From: Alphaproteobacteria bacterium | GTDB taxonomy: Bacteria > Pseudomonadota > Alphaproteobacteria > Rhizobiales > Aestuariivirgaceae | Direction: 5' to 3' | Length of the DNA stretch: 23,136 bases | NCBI GenBank assembly: GCA_020441605.1 | Contig: JAGRLX010000323.1 | Span: 1 to 23,136 of the forward strand | Shown: positions 16,110 through 23,136 of the stretch, piece after piece | Layout of the letters: every line of letters starts with the position of its first letter | Position numbering within the stretch: position 1 is the first letter of the stretch | Made by a program: the position numbers and the translations under genes | The notes under the pieces: generated by a model | What the model was told of the DNA's origin: nothing | Database searches by the model: none | Seen by the model: the letters and a program-made list of their open reading frames with translations, nothing else

Positions 16110-16690
16110 AAGCTAGGATTCGCAAGCTCGTGACGTTTGTCGACGAAACCCTAAGTGAGCAGGGCCGGGACGTGTCGCCGCCCATTCGCCGGGCCGCTGC
16201 CGTGGCTGTCATTAGCAATCCCTATGCCGGGGTCTATCAGGAAGACCTGTCGGACCTGATCGACATTGGCGAGGAACTGGGCGGGTTGCTGGCTGAACGC
16301 GCCGTCGCGGCGCTCGGCATAGCCGGCTCGGCGGTCGAAAGTTATGGCAAAGCCGCCGCGGTTGGCGAAAACGGTGAGCTCGAACATGCTGCGGCGATAC
16401 TGCACCCAAAGTTGGGCGCCCCGTTTCGCAAGGTGTTGGGCAAGGGCGCCGCGCTCATTCCGTCATCGAAGAAGCGCGGCGGCATGGGCGTCGTGCTCGA
16501 CGTACCCCTCGGACACAAGGATGCAGCCTACGTCCGCAGCCACTTCGACGGCCTGGAAGTGCGGATCAACGATGCACCGCGCGCCAACGAGATCATGGTC
16601 GCAGTGGCCGTTACCAGCGGTGGCAGGCCATTCCCCCGCGTGGGTGGGTTGAAGACGTCTGAAATCAAGGGCGAAGACGGTCTGCGCTGA
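16106..16690 (+). CDS. Amino acid synthesis family protein (DUF1185), second tandem copy
   Basis: This 194-residue paralogue of the preceding gene is roughly 45-50% identical by eye. Shared stretches are 'RIRK/KVRK' at the start, 'NPYAGVYQED' around 35, 'YGKAAAVGENGELEHAA' in the middle, 'PSSKKRGGMG-V-LDVP', 'AAYVRSHFDGLEV', 'NDAPRANE' and the identical C-terminal 'IKGEDGLR'. ATG 16106 overlaps the stop of copy one. It ends the + strand operon; only 30 bases separate it from the converging amidotransferase gene. Keeping two diverged copies of equal length suggests a hetero-oligomer or two related substrates, which is inference. Confidence 0.75.
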   Translation: MKARIRKLVTFVDETLSEQGRDVSPPIRRAAAVAVISNPYAGVYQEDLSDLIDIGEELGGLLAERAVAALGIAGSAVESYGKAAAVGENGELEHAAAILHPKLGAPFRKVLGKGAALIPSSKKRGGMGVVLDVPLGHKDAAYVRSHFDGLEVRINDAPRANEIMVAVAVTSGGRPFPRVGGLKTSEIKGEDGLR

Positions 16691-16720
16691 CCGGGTTGGC
16701 CTCGACGGCCGATCTGAGGA

Positions 16721-17458
16721 TCAGGCAGCGGCGCGAAGTGCGCTGCGGCCCGAGACCAGATTGGCGAACAGGTTTCGGCTCATGTCTTCCATGCGCGGCA
16801 TCAAGGGCAAAGCCGTGCGGCGTACGCGATCATAGGCATTCTCGCCCAAGGCGTCCTCCAGCCATTGCAGATATTGCGGGATCGCCGCCCAGCGGTCAAC
16901 CAGAGCCGGGGTGAGTTCGGCATGGAATTGCGTGGCTAGGATATCGGAGCCGACGGCCATGACCTGAACATTCGTGGTGGGCGACGACGCCAGCACCACT
17001 GCATCTTCTGGCAACCTGGTCACCTCCGCATGGTGCCATTGCATCACCTGGAGATCGGGCGCAAGTCCAGCGGTCATCGGGTGAGCGATGCCAGATTCCG
17101 TGAGCTTGACATCTCCGACACCGACTTCAGCGGCCGACGCAAGCCCGACCTCACCACCCAGCGCCTCCGCCACCAGTTGCAGGCCGAGGCAGATGCCCAG
17201 GTAGGGCCGGTTACGGTTGATCGTCCATTCCCGGATCGCTGCCTTTTCATCGATCAGCCACGGATGGGCCTCCGTCTCCCAGACATCCATGGCGCCACCC
17301 ATGACCAGCATAAGATCGTAAGAGGCAAGGGACGGTATCGCCTCACCCCTGTGCAGCATCACGATGTCCAGCTCAGCGCCATGCGCACCGAGAAATTCGC
17401 CGAACAGGCCAGGCGGCTCGTCGTCCATGTGCTGAAAAACCAGGGCTCGTCTTATCAT
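16721..17458 (-). CDS. Class I glutamine amidotransferase-like protein
   Basis: This 245-residue protein is a stand-alone class I glutamine amidotransferase domain of the GMP synthase-like kind. The triad is visible: nucleophile C90 in 'GICLGLQL', H179 and E181 in 'QFHAE'. The oxyanion segment 'LVMGGAMDVWE' is near residue 53. No synthetase domain is attached, so it may hydrolyse a gamma-glutamyl amide or serve a separate partner. ATG 17458 has GGGGAA about 8 bases upstream. It converges on the DUF1185 pair and diverges from the MFS gene across 117 bases. The substrate is unknown. Confidence 0.82.
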   Translation of the reverse strand: MIRRALVFQHMDDEPPGLFGEFLGAHGAELDIVMLHRGEAIPSLASYDLMLVMGGAMDVWETEAHPWLIDEKAAIREWTINRNRPYLGICLGLQLVAEALGGEVGLASAAEVGVGDVKLTESGIAHPMTAGLAPDLQVMQWHHAEVTRLPEDAVVLASSPTTNVQVMAVGSDILATQFHAELTPALVDRWAAIPQYLQWLEDALGENAYDRVRRTALPLMPRMEDMSRNLFANLVSGRSALRAAA

Positions 17459-17575
17459 CGCTTCGGTTCCCCAAATGCCGTGAGGGCGCGCATGTAATGG
17501 CTGCTGCGCGAATCACAACTGTCGCTTTTGTCGCAGTAATGGGTTACGCGGACTTTACAACATCTCAATGAACCC
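17459..17575. promoter_or_regulatory. Divergent intergenic region, amidotransferase and MFS genes
   Basis: These 117 bases must hold the promoters for both flanking genes. I see no convincing -35/-10 pair, strong inverted repeat or RNA element. A clear ribosome-binding site is present only on the amidotransferase side. The MFS start at 17576 lacks an obvious one. Confidence 0.3.
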
Positions 17576-18802
17576 ATGACGCCGCTACGCATCCTCCTCA
17601 CAGCCCTGTTTCCCTTCGCCACCGGCTATTTCATGTCCTACCTTCTGCGGGCCGTGAATGCCGTTGTCGCGCCGGATCTGGTGCGAGATATAGGGCTTTC
17701 GCCCGGCCAACTGGGATTGTTGACGGCCGCCTATCTGGGCGCGTTCGCCTTGTTCCAACTACCCCTGGGCGTTTTGCTTGATCGTTATGGCCCGCGAAAG
17801 GTCCAAACGGGTCTGTTGACGGTTGCGGCCCTGGGCTGTGTTGGATTTGCGCTTTCCACCGGTTTCCTTGGCCTGTTCCTGTCGCGCGCCCTGATCGGTC
17901 TGGGCTTTTCGGCGGGGCTGATGGCAAGCTACAAGTCTTCCGCCACCTGGGTTCCGATCGAACGGCGCTCCCTGGTCAACACCGGCATTATGTCCGTGGG
18001 AGCACTCGGCGTTGTCGTGGCCACGGAACCCACGGAGTTCCTCGTCGGATTGATCGGATGGCGAAGTTCCTTTGCCACGTTTGCCGCCTTGATCATGCTG
18101 GCCGGCGTGTTCATATTCCTGGCCGCTCCGCGGCGCGACACGGCCGGAACATCGGCTCCTTTTGTCTACCAGGTGTCCGAGATGGTGGCCATCATGAAGC
18201 GGCCGCTTTTCTGGCGAATCGCGCCTCTGCTTGGCCTGACCTCCGGCGTGCAGATCGGAATCCAAACACTGTGGGCAGGCCCCTGGTATCGCGACGTGCT
18301 GGGATTCTCTCGCGAGGAAGTGGCTCGACACCTGCTGTGGATGGCGCTCAGTTTCATGATCGGCATCCTCTCCGTGGGAATCATCGCGGATCGCTTGGGT
18401 CGCCGTGGCATCAGCCCCATGCAGGTGATGCTGGGATTCAATGTCGTGTATTTCTCCGCCCAGGCGATCATCGTGCTCCGGATCGAAAGCCTGGTTGTCC
18501 CGGCATGGCTGGCCGTTGCCGCATTCGGGCAGGTGGCCGTATTGGCCTTTCCCTGGTTTGCCGCGCATATTGGCAGGGATTTGGCGGGCCGCTCCAATGC
18601 CACGATCAACTTCACCATGTTCGTCGCGGCCTTTGCCGCGCAATATGCCGTTGGCCTCATCATTGGCCTTTTCCCGGCAACTGCCGAGAGCTATGACCCG
18701 CGGGGTTATAGCTGGGCGATCGGCTGCTTCCTGGTTCTGCAGATCGCCGCATTCTTCTGGTATCTGTCGAATTCCCCACATCGAAAGCCTGATCATGATT
18801 AA
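17576..18802 (+). CDS. MFS transporter
   Basis: This 408-residue inner-membrane protein has hydrophobic stretches consistent with the usual 12 membrane helices of the major facilitator superfamily. The loop after the second helix carries the family signature 'LDRYGPRKV' (D69, R70, R74), and the second half has the matching 'ADRLGRRGISP' around residue 275. Two aromatic- and glycine-rich helices follow 'LIGLGFSAGLM'. ATG 17576 puts the first helix at the N-terminus. The 3' end overlaps the asparaginase gene by 8 bases, so the transporter may import an amide or amino acid used by that enzyme. The substrate cannot be read from the sequence. Confidence 0.87.
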   Translation: MTPLRILLTALFPFATGYFMSYLLRAVNAVVAPDLVRDIGLSPGQLGLLTAAYLGAFALFQLPLGVLLDRYGPRKVQTGLLTVAALGCVGFALSTGFLGLFLSRALIGLGFSAGLMASYKSSATWVPIERRSLVNTGIMSVGALGVVVATEPTEFLVGLIGWRSSFATFAALIMLAGVFIFLAAPRRDTAGTSAPFVYQVSEMVAIMKRPLFWRIAPLLGLTSGVQIGIQTLWAGPWYRDVLGFSREEVARHLLWMALSFMIGILSVGIIADRLGRRGISPMQVMLGFNVVYFSAQAIIVLRIESLVVPAWLAVAAFGQVAVLAFPWFAAHIGRDLAGRSNATINFTMFVAAFAAQYAVGLIIGLFPATAESYDPRGYSWAIGCFLVLQIAAFFWYLSNSPHRKPDHD

Positions 18803-19769
18803 TCCTGTCATCGCCGAGGTCACCCGTGGCGGGGTGGTGGAAAGCCGCCATCGCGGCGCCTTCGCCGTTCTTGACCGGTCGGGACACGTCGTCTCGGCAG
18901 AAGGGGGGATCGCCGCAGCCATCTTCCCTCGCTCGGCCATCAAGGCCTTCCAATGCCAGGCCATGGTCGACAGCGGTGCGGCCGACCGATTCGGCTTGAG
19001 TGATGAGGAACTGGCGCTGGCCTGTGCGTCCCACGACGGTGAGCCTGAGCACGTACGAGTTGCGCGTTCGATGCTTGCCAAGGCCGGTAACGGCGAAGAT
19101 CTCCTCGAATGCGGTGCGCATTGGCCCGAAAATGAGAGTGCCCATGGTGCGCTGGTTCGCACTGGTCACGCCTGTCTCCCGGTTCATAACAACTGTTCGG
19201 GCAAGCACGCGGGCATGCTGGCTCTGGCGCGGCAACTGGGTGTCGATCCGGCGAACTACTCCACTGCCGATCACCCGGTTCAGAGGACTATAGCCGCCAC
19301 GATCAGCGGCCTCTGTTCCTGCGACGTCAATGTCCAACCATGTGGCGTGGACGGTTGCTCCGTGCCTACATGGGCAATTCCCCTGCGCAGTCTAGCACTG
19401 GGCTTCGCTCGATTTTGCGCACCGGACAATCCAGCAGGGCAGCGAATCATCGCAGCCGTGAGGGCCCATCCCTTCATGGTGGGAGGAACCGGCGAATTTG
19501 ACACCGATCTGATGAAGGCAGTGCCGCGCGTCTTCGTGAAAACGGGGGCCGAGGGTGTCTACTGCGCCTGCATACCCCATGCCGGTCTGGGCATTGCCCT
19601 GAAGTGTGACGATGGCGCGGGCCGGGCCGCCAGGGTGGCAATTGCCTCCGTGCTTTCCAGCCTCAACGTCTGGACTGACGAGGAGAGGGAAACGTTGCAG
19701 CACTTCCGTCATCATGGATTGAAGAACTGGCGCAAGATCCATGTTGGCGAGGTGCGCGCGGTCAATTGA
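18795..19769 (+). CDS. L-asparaginase, Rhizobium etli type (Asparaginase_II family)
   Basis: This 324-residue enzyme is predicted to hydrolyse L-asparagine to aspartate and ammonia. It belongs to the rhizobial asparaginase class unrelated to E. coli AnsA/AnsB. Residues matching the R. etli enzyme are in place: S47 and K50 in 'RSAIKAFQ', S79 in 'CASHDGE', and the zinc-site set C134, K137 ('CSGKHAGM') and C188 ('DGCSVP'). There is no signal peptide, so it is cytoplasmic. ATG 18795 overlaps the MFS gene by 8 bases, which fits co-translation with a transporter. Its 3' end overlaps the converging beta-helix gene by 8 bases. Confidence 0.9.
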   Translation: MINPVIAEVTRGGVVESRHRGAFAVLDRSGHVVSAEGGIAAAIFPRSAIKAFQCQAMVDSGAADRFGLSDEELALACASHDGEPEHVRVARSMLAKAGNGEDLLECGAHWPENESAHGALVRTGHACLPVHNNCSGKHAGMLALARQLGVDPANYSTADHPVQRTIAATISGLCSCDVNVQPCGVDGCSVPTWAIPLRSLALGFARFCAPDNPAGQRIIAAVRAHPFMVGGTGEFDTDLMKAVPRVFVKTGAEGVYCACIPHAGLGIALKCDDGAGRAARVAIASVLSSLNVWTDEERETLQHFRHHGLKNWRKIHVGEVRAVN

Positions 19770-21045
19770 CCATGTTGCCGTCGATTCGAGTGCCTTTGGG
19801 GATCTCAATTCCTGGCAGTCCGAGATCGGATGTCTCCGGGCTGCCATGGTCGGCGCCGACGATCGACTCGTTGGTGCAACCGGCAATCCTGTTGTTGATG
19901 ATCATGGCGCCCTCTGCGCCGTCGCTCACAGAAAAGACGATCCCTCGGCCGCAGTTGCGGAGAAGATTGCCGTTGGCGACCAGATTCCGGGCGTAGCCGC
20001 CCCACCCAAGGGAGATGCCGATGTCCCTTGCCTCTTCGATAACGTTGCCAGTCACCAGCGTGTCGGCTTCGGCCCCGATACCCACCGCCCGCGTATACGG
20101 CAGACTGCCCCCGCCGGTCACCCGGCGGATGATGTTGTTGGCGACGCTGGCCAATCTGCCGCCTTCATTGAAATTGGTGATTGAGATGCCAAGCGCCACA
20201 TCTTCGAGGAGATTGCCGTTGACAATCGCGCCTTCGAAACCAAACTCGCAGTAGATGGCGACCTCCCCGGTTCGCGAGATCGAATTGTTGCTGATCTGGC
20301 AGTTTGAGCCGGCATTGTTGCGGATGGCAGAGAAGGCACAGTCACTGATGCGGTTGCCTGTGACCACGACATTGCCGGCCCGAAAGACGTTGATGCCATT
20401 GCCATTCTGTCCGGTTCCGCCGTCCTCCGCAGCAACCTTGGAGATGCGGTTGTTGTAGACCAGTGTTCCATCTTCCGCTGACGTTGAAGTCCAGACCTGG
20501 ATGCCATTGTTGCCGATATCTTCCAGATCGTTTCCGGAGATTTCGAGACCGCGTGAATCGCGAGCAAACAATGCGGTCTTGGCGATCTGTGACAAGCGTG
20601 ATGCCGTGACCCGACCGCTGCAGCCTTGAAGTCTGAGGCCGCTGCCCCCGGAGTTCATGAAGTGGCAATTCTCGATAACCAGCCCATCCACCGCCTGACA
20701 GGTGACCAGCGCATGATCGTCGCCTGGCTGCCGTGGACCACCATCGAATGTCACGCCGCTGATCACCACGTCAGAGCCGCTCTCGATGGTCAATAGATTG
20801 CCGCCCGACCGGGCGACCAGCCGCGTTTGCCCCGGAACACCTACGATATGAACTGGTCCGCTAATGGAAAGCGCATCGACCGGAATGTCACCTCCGGGCA
20901 GCGCGACCGGAACCCCGGCTTTGACCGCTTTGTCAATGAGCGGCTGCAAGCTTTTGATTGAACTTGAATTTGCGTCGAGAGAACCTGCGAAGCTCAAACC
21001 CAGGGCGCTCAAGCCGGTCAGCGTCTGTCGTCGTGAAAATCTCAT
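19762..21045 (-). CDS. Tat-exported parallel beta-helix repeat protein (TIGR03808-like)
   Basis: This 427-residue protein starts with a twin-arginine signal, 'SRRQTLTGLSALGL', at residues 4-17 followed by a hydrophobic stretch, so it should be exported folded to the periplasm. The rest is a series of short repeats of the form 'hydrophobic-x-G/N-N-x-I/L', with many asparagines and glycines ('YNNRI', 'VTGNRI', 'ISNNSI', 'VNGNLL', 'VANNII', 'VTGNVI', 'ANGNLL', 'INNRI'). This pattern is typical of right-handed parallel beta-helices. It matches, from memory, a family of Tat-translocated repeat proteins in rhizobia with no known function. ATG 21045 is chosen because it fits the Tat signal and has GGGGAG about 9 bases upstream; the frame is open further back. 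Confidence 0.85.
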   Translation of the reverse strand: MRFSRRQTLTGLSALGLSFAGSLDANSSSIKSLQPLIDKAVKAGVPVALPGGDIPVDALSISGPVHIVGVPGQTRLVARSGGNLLTIESGSDVVISGVTFDGGPRQPGDDHALVTCQAVDGLVIENCHFMNSGGSGLRLQGCSGRVTASRLSQIAKTALFARDSRGLEISGNDLEDIGNNGIQVWTSTSAEDGTLVYNNRISKVAAEDGGTGQNGNGINVFRAGNVVVTGNRISDCAFSAIRNNAGSNCQISNNSISRTGEVAIYCEFGFEGAIVNGNLLEDVALGISITNFNEGGRLASVANNIIRRVTGGGSLPYTRAVGIGAEADTLVTGNVIEEARDIGISLGWGGYARNLVANGNLLRNCGRGIVFSVSDGAEGAMIINNRIAGCTNESIVGADHGSPETSDLGLPGIEIPKGTRIDGNMVN

Positions 21046-21176
21046 TATGGCACGCTCCCCGGTCTGCATCGCAAGACCCGTGCCGGTCACGACAGACTAA
21101 TGACTTGAAGCCACAATTGTCCGCTGGCAGCAGTCCAGGTTCGCCGGCACGACGCTGGCCCTTCAGCGCGGACGTT

Positions 21177-21692
21177 TCACGACGGGTTTGCGATTTCGAG
21201 CCGGGAGCTGGGCGCGCCAGGCATCTTGATCAACGCCTTGAACAGGGCTTTGGTCCCTTCCTTAGGCTTGATGAAACAATCCTCGCCGTTGAAATTGATG
21301 CTCTTGGCGACAGCCTCATGCTTTTTCAGGTCGGTACACGACAGGATCCGGAAGTCAGCGCGATGGTTCTGGACCTCCGCCAGCATGTAGACTGTCGGCT
21401 TCCCCTTCTCCATGGCTTGCACGACATGCCATCGTCCATCCAACGGGATGAAGAAGAGTTCTATCGTAACGCCTTCGGTCTCGACCGCATAATGGTGCCC
21501 ACTCGTCCGTAGGGTGACCGGCTTTTCATCCATCACCCATTGTCCGTCTTTTCGGCTATAGATCCTGGCCGAGAGCTTTCCGTTCCCGAAAACCAGCTTC
21601 GCATTGCTGTCCGGGAAGATCGGCGCAGGCGATTGAAGCACGCATCCCGCGAGCAGCGTTGTAACGACCAATGTAACGATCCATCTGAGCAT
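21177..21692 (-). CDS. Small lipoprotein of unknown function
   Basis: This 171-residue protein has a lipoprotein signal: Met-Leu-Arg, a hydrophobic stretch, and the lipobox 'LLAGC' with C17 as the lipidated residue. The mature part is mostly short beta-like strands ('AKLVFGNGKLSARIY', 'GVTIELFFIPL', 'KPTVYMLAEV') and a C-terminal region with Cys residues around 'ILSCTD' and 'GEDCFIKP' that could form a disulfide. ATG 21692 has GAGGG 7 bases upstream. It lies between the methylmalonyl-CoA mutase gene (120-base gap) and the beta-helix gene (131-base gap), all on the minus strand. I do not recognise a functional family. Confidence 0.72.
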   Translation of the reverse strand: MLRWIVTLVVTTLLAGCVLQSPAPIFPDSNAKLVFGNGKLSARIYSRKDGQWVMDEKPVTLRTSGHHYAVETEGVTIELFFIPLDGRWHVVQAMEKGKPTVYMLAEVQNHRADFRILSCTDLKKHEAVAKSINFNGEDCFIKPKEGTKALFKALIKMPGAPSSRLEIANPS

Positions 21693-21812
21693 CTGCAGAC
21701 CCTCACCAAGTGCTGACGCTCACAACACTTCACGACATTATCAAGGCGGCGACCCACCCAGAAACTGGCGAACTCCTGCAATCGGGAGCCGCTGCCACGG
21801 ACGAATATCCGT

Positions 21813-23136
21813 TCAGCCTGCTGCCCGCCGTTGCGCATAGCCCAGCCGGGCGTTGAGCGAGTTGAGCAGTGCCAGTGCGGCATCGGGAATGACGGTTCCC
21901 GGAGGAAAGACGGCGGCAGCACCCATCTCCAGCAAGCGTGGGATGTCTTCCGGGGGTATGACGCCTCCGACCACGATCATGATGTCCGAACGTCCCGCCT
22001 GGTCGAGAGCCGTCTTTAGCTTCGGTACCAGGGTCAGATGGCCGGCGGTGAGTGTCGAGACCCCGACCACATGAACATCATCCCTGGCCGCATGTTGGGC
22101 AACTTCATCGGGCGTTGCGAAAAGCGGTCCGATCTTCACATCAAAGCCAATGTCGGCGAAAGCGGAGGCGATGACTTTCTGACCCCTGTCGTGACCGTCC
22201 TGTCCCATCTTGGCGACCAGAATGCGGGGAGCCCGGCCATCGGCCTCCCTGAATGCGGTTGCGGCTTCCTTTGCCCGGTCGATCTTGTGGCGGTCCTTCG
22301 GGGTCGCGGCATAGATTCCCTTGATCGTGCGGATGACGGGCGTGTGGCGGTTCCATACCCTTTCAAGCGCGTAGGAAATCTCGCCGACCGTTGCCTTCGC
22401 CCGGGCGGCATCGACAGCCGCGGCCAGGAGATTGCCTGCACCCGACTTCGCTACCTCCGACAACCGGCCGAGGCAAGCCTGGGTGGCCGATGGATCACGT
22501 TCGCTCCTCAGGCGGGTCAGCTTCTCGATCTGCTTGGCACGTACTGCCGAGTTGTCGACCTTCAGAATGTCGATCTGCGTTTCATCCTCGACCATGTACT
22601 TGTTGACGCCGACCACAATCTGCTCACCGGAATCGATGCGGGCTTGGGTACGTGCGGCGGCCTCTTCGATGCGGGCCTTCGGGATGCCAGCTTCGATAGC
22701 CTTGGCCATGCCTCCCAGCTTTTCGACCTCCTCGATGTGGGTCCACGCCTTCGCGGCGAGGTCGGCGGTCAGGCGTTCGACAAAGTAGCTGCCGCCCCAA
22801 GGATCGATGACCCGGCAGGTTCCCGCCTCCTGCTGAAGAAAAAGCTGGGTGTTCCGCGCTATACGTGCCGAGAAGTCAGTTGGGAGGGCGAGTGCCTCGT
22901 CAAGTGAATTGGTGTGCAGGGACTGTGTGCCGCCCTGGGTCGCCGCCATGGCTTCGATACAGGTGCGCGTCACATTGTTGAAGACATCCTGTGCTGCCAG
23001 ACTCCATCCGCTCGTCTGGCAATGGGTGCGCAGGCTGAGGGACCGCTCGTCGCGTGGATTGAACCTCTGGATCAGCTTGGCCCATATCATGCGGGCCGCG
23101 CGCATCTTGGCAACTTCCATGAAGAAGTTCATGCCG
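21813..23136 (-). CDS. scpA: Methylmalonyl-CoA mutase, C-terminal part (5' end beyond window)
   Basis: The window holds the last 441 or so residues; the reading frame is open to the window edge. The enzyme interconverts (R)-methylmalonyl-CoA and succinyl-CoA with adenosylcobalamin. Barrel-domain sequence typical of the large subunit is present ('RTHCQTSGWSL', 'ATQGGTQSLHTNS', 'DPWGGSYFVE'). The C-terminal B12-binding domain has the base-off 'D-x-H-x-x-G' motif as 'DGHDRG', then 'GVSTLTAGH' and 'VVGGVIPPED'. From family knowledge the full protein is about 700-720 residues. It serves propionate and odd-chain or branched-acid metabolism and is probably not part of the purine or heterocycle systems. 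The symbol could equally be mutA. Confidence 0.93.
   Translation of the reverse strand, partial: GMNFFMEVAKMRAARMIWAKLIQRFNPRDERSLSLRTHCQTSGWSLAAQDVFNNVTRTCIEAMAATQGGTQSLHTNSLDEALALPTDFSARIARNTQLFLQQEAGTCRVIDPWGGSYFVERLTADLAAKAWTHIEEVEKLGGMAKAIEAGIPKARIEEAAARTQARIDSGEQIVVGVNKYMVEDETQIDILKVDNSAVRAKQIEKLTRLRSERDPSATQACLGRLSEVAKSGAGNLLAAAVDAARAKATVGEISYALERVWNRHTPVIRTIKGIYAATPKDRHKIDRAKEAATAFREADGRAPRILVAKMGQDGHDRGQKVIASAFADIGFDVKIGPLFATPDEVAQHAARDDVHVVGVSTLTAGHLTLVPKLKTALDQAGRSDIMIVVGGVIPPEDIPRLLEMGAAAVFPPGTVIPDAALALLNSLNARLGYAQRRAAG

Noticed and set aside
16691..16720. Bidirectional terminator between the DUF1185 pair and the amidotransferase gene
   Set aside because: Only a 4-base GGCC/GGCC stem is visible and there is no T run, which is too weak to call.
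17759..19162. Long open frame on the minus strand (467 codons)
   Set aside because: It spans parts of two clear + strand genes (MFS and asparaginase) and reads as low-information, charged sequence with no recognisable domain.
21693..21812. Small gene or RNA between the mutase and lipoprotein genes
   Set aside because: No open frame with a start and ribosome-binding site, and no stable hairpin with a T tract, was seen. It reads as ordinary spacer.
1..23136. CRISPR array, tRNA, rRNA, insertion sequence or prophage gene
   Set aside because: No short regularly spaced repeats, cloverleaf, transposase motif, terminal inverted repeats or integrase-like protein was found on either strand.

Overview
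The window is GC-rich, densely packed bacterial DNA, most likely from an alphaproteobacterium of the Rhizobiales (Hyphomicrobiales). The reasons are a membrane-bound cytochrome-c urate hydroxylase (PuuD), a rhizobial-type adenylate cyclase with TPR repeats, a Tat-exported repeat protein of a type known from rhizobia, a Rhizobium etli-type asparaginase, and many short start/stop overlaps with GTG or TTG starts. No rRNA, tRNA, insertion sequence, CRISPR array or encoded transcription factor was seen. No gap between genes exceeds about 200 bases.

Region 1 (1-9462) is mostly purine and ureide breakdown. On the + strand are the tail of a BMP-type ABC substrate-binding protein, then puuD, uraD and guaD, coupled by 4-base overlaps. 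On the - strand a five-gene run reads from 9462 down to 4095: adenylate cyclase/TPR protein, acyl-CoA dehydrogenase, fumarylacetoacetase-fold hydratase, allantoicase and ureidoglycolate lyase. Together these cover urate to 5-hydroxyisourate, OHCU to allantoin, guanine to xanthine, and allantoate to glyoxylate. The 5-hydroxyisourate hydrolase and allantoinase steps are not in the window. PuuD is unusual: its membrane domain is present twice in one chain, at an exact 300-codon offset, before a single cytochrome c domain.

Region 2 (9635-16690) is a tightly coupled + strand operon: a FAD subunit, a fused [2Fe-2S]/molybdopterin hydroxylase subunit, a 6-hydroxynicotinate reductase-like iron-sulfur protein, an ApbE-superfamily UPF0280 protein, and two tandem paralogues of the uncharacterised 'amino acid synthesis' family (DUF1185), each 194 residues. 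It looks like a hydroxylate-then-reduce route for an N-heteroaromatic compound. It is the best candidate here for an undescribed system. It diverges from the cyclase operon across a 172-base shared control region.

Region 3 (16721-19769) holds a class I glutamine amidotransferase (-), then divergently an MFS transporter overlapping an R. etli-type L-asparaginase (+). Region 4 (19762-23136, all -) holds a Tat-exported beta-helix protein, a small lipoprotein and the C-terminal part of methylmalonyl-CoA mutase, and is probably a conserved core-genome neighbourhood.

All assignments were made by reading the sequence and from memory of protein families; no database search was run.
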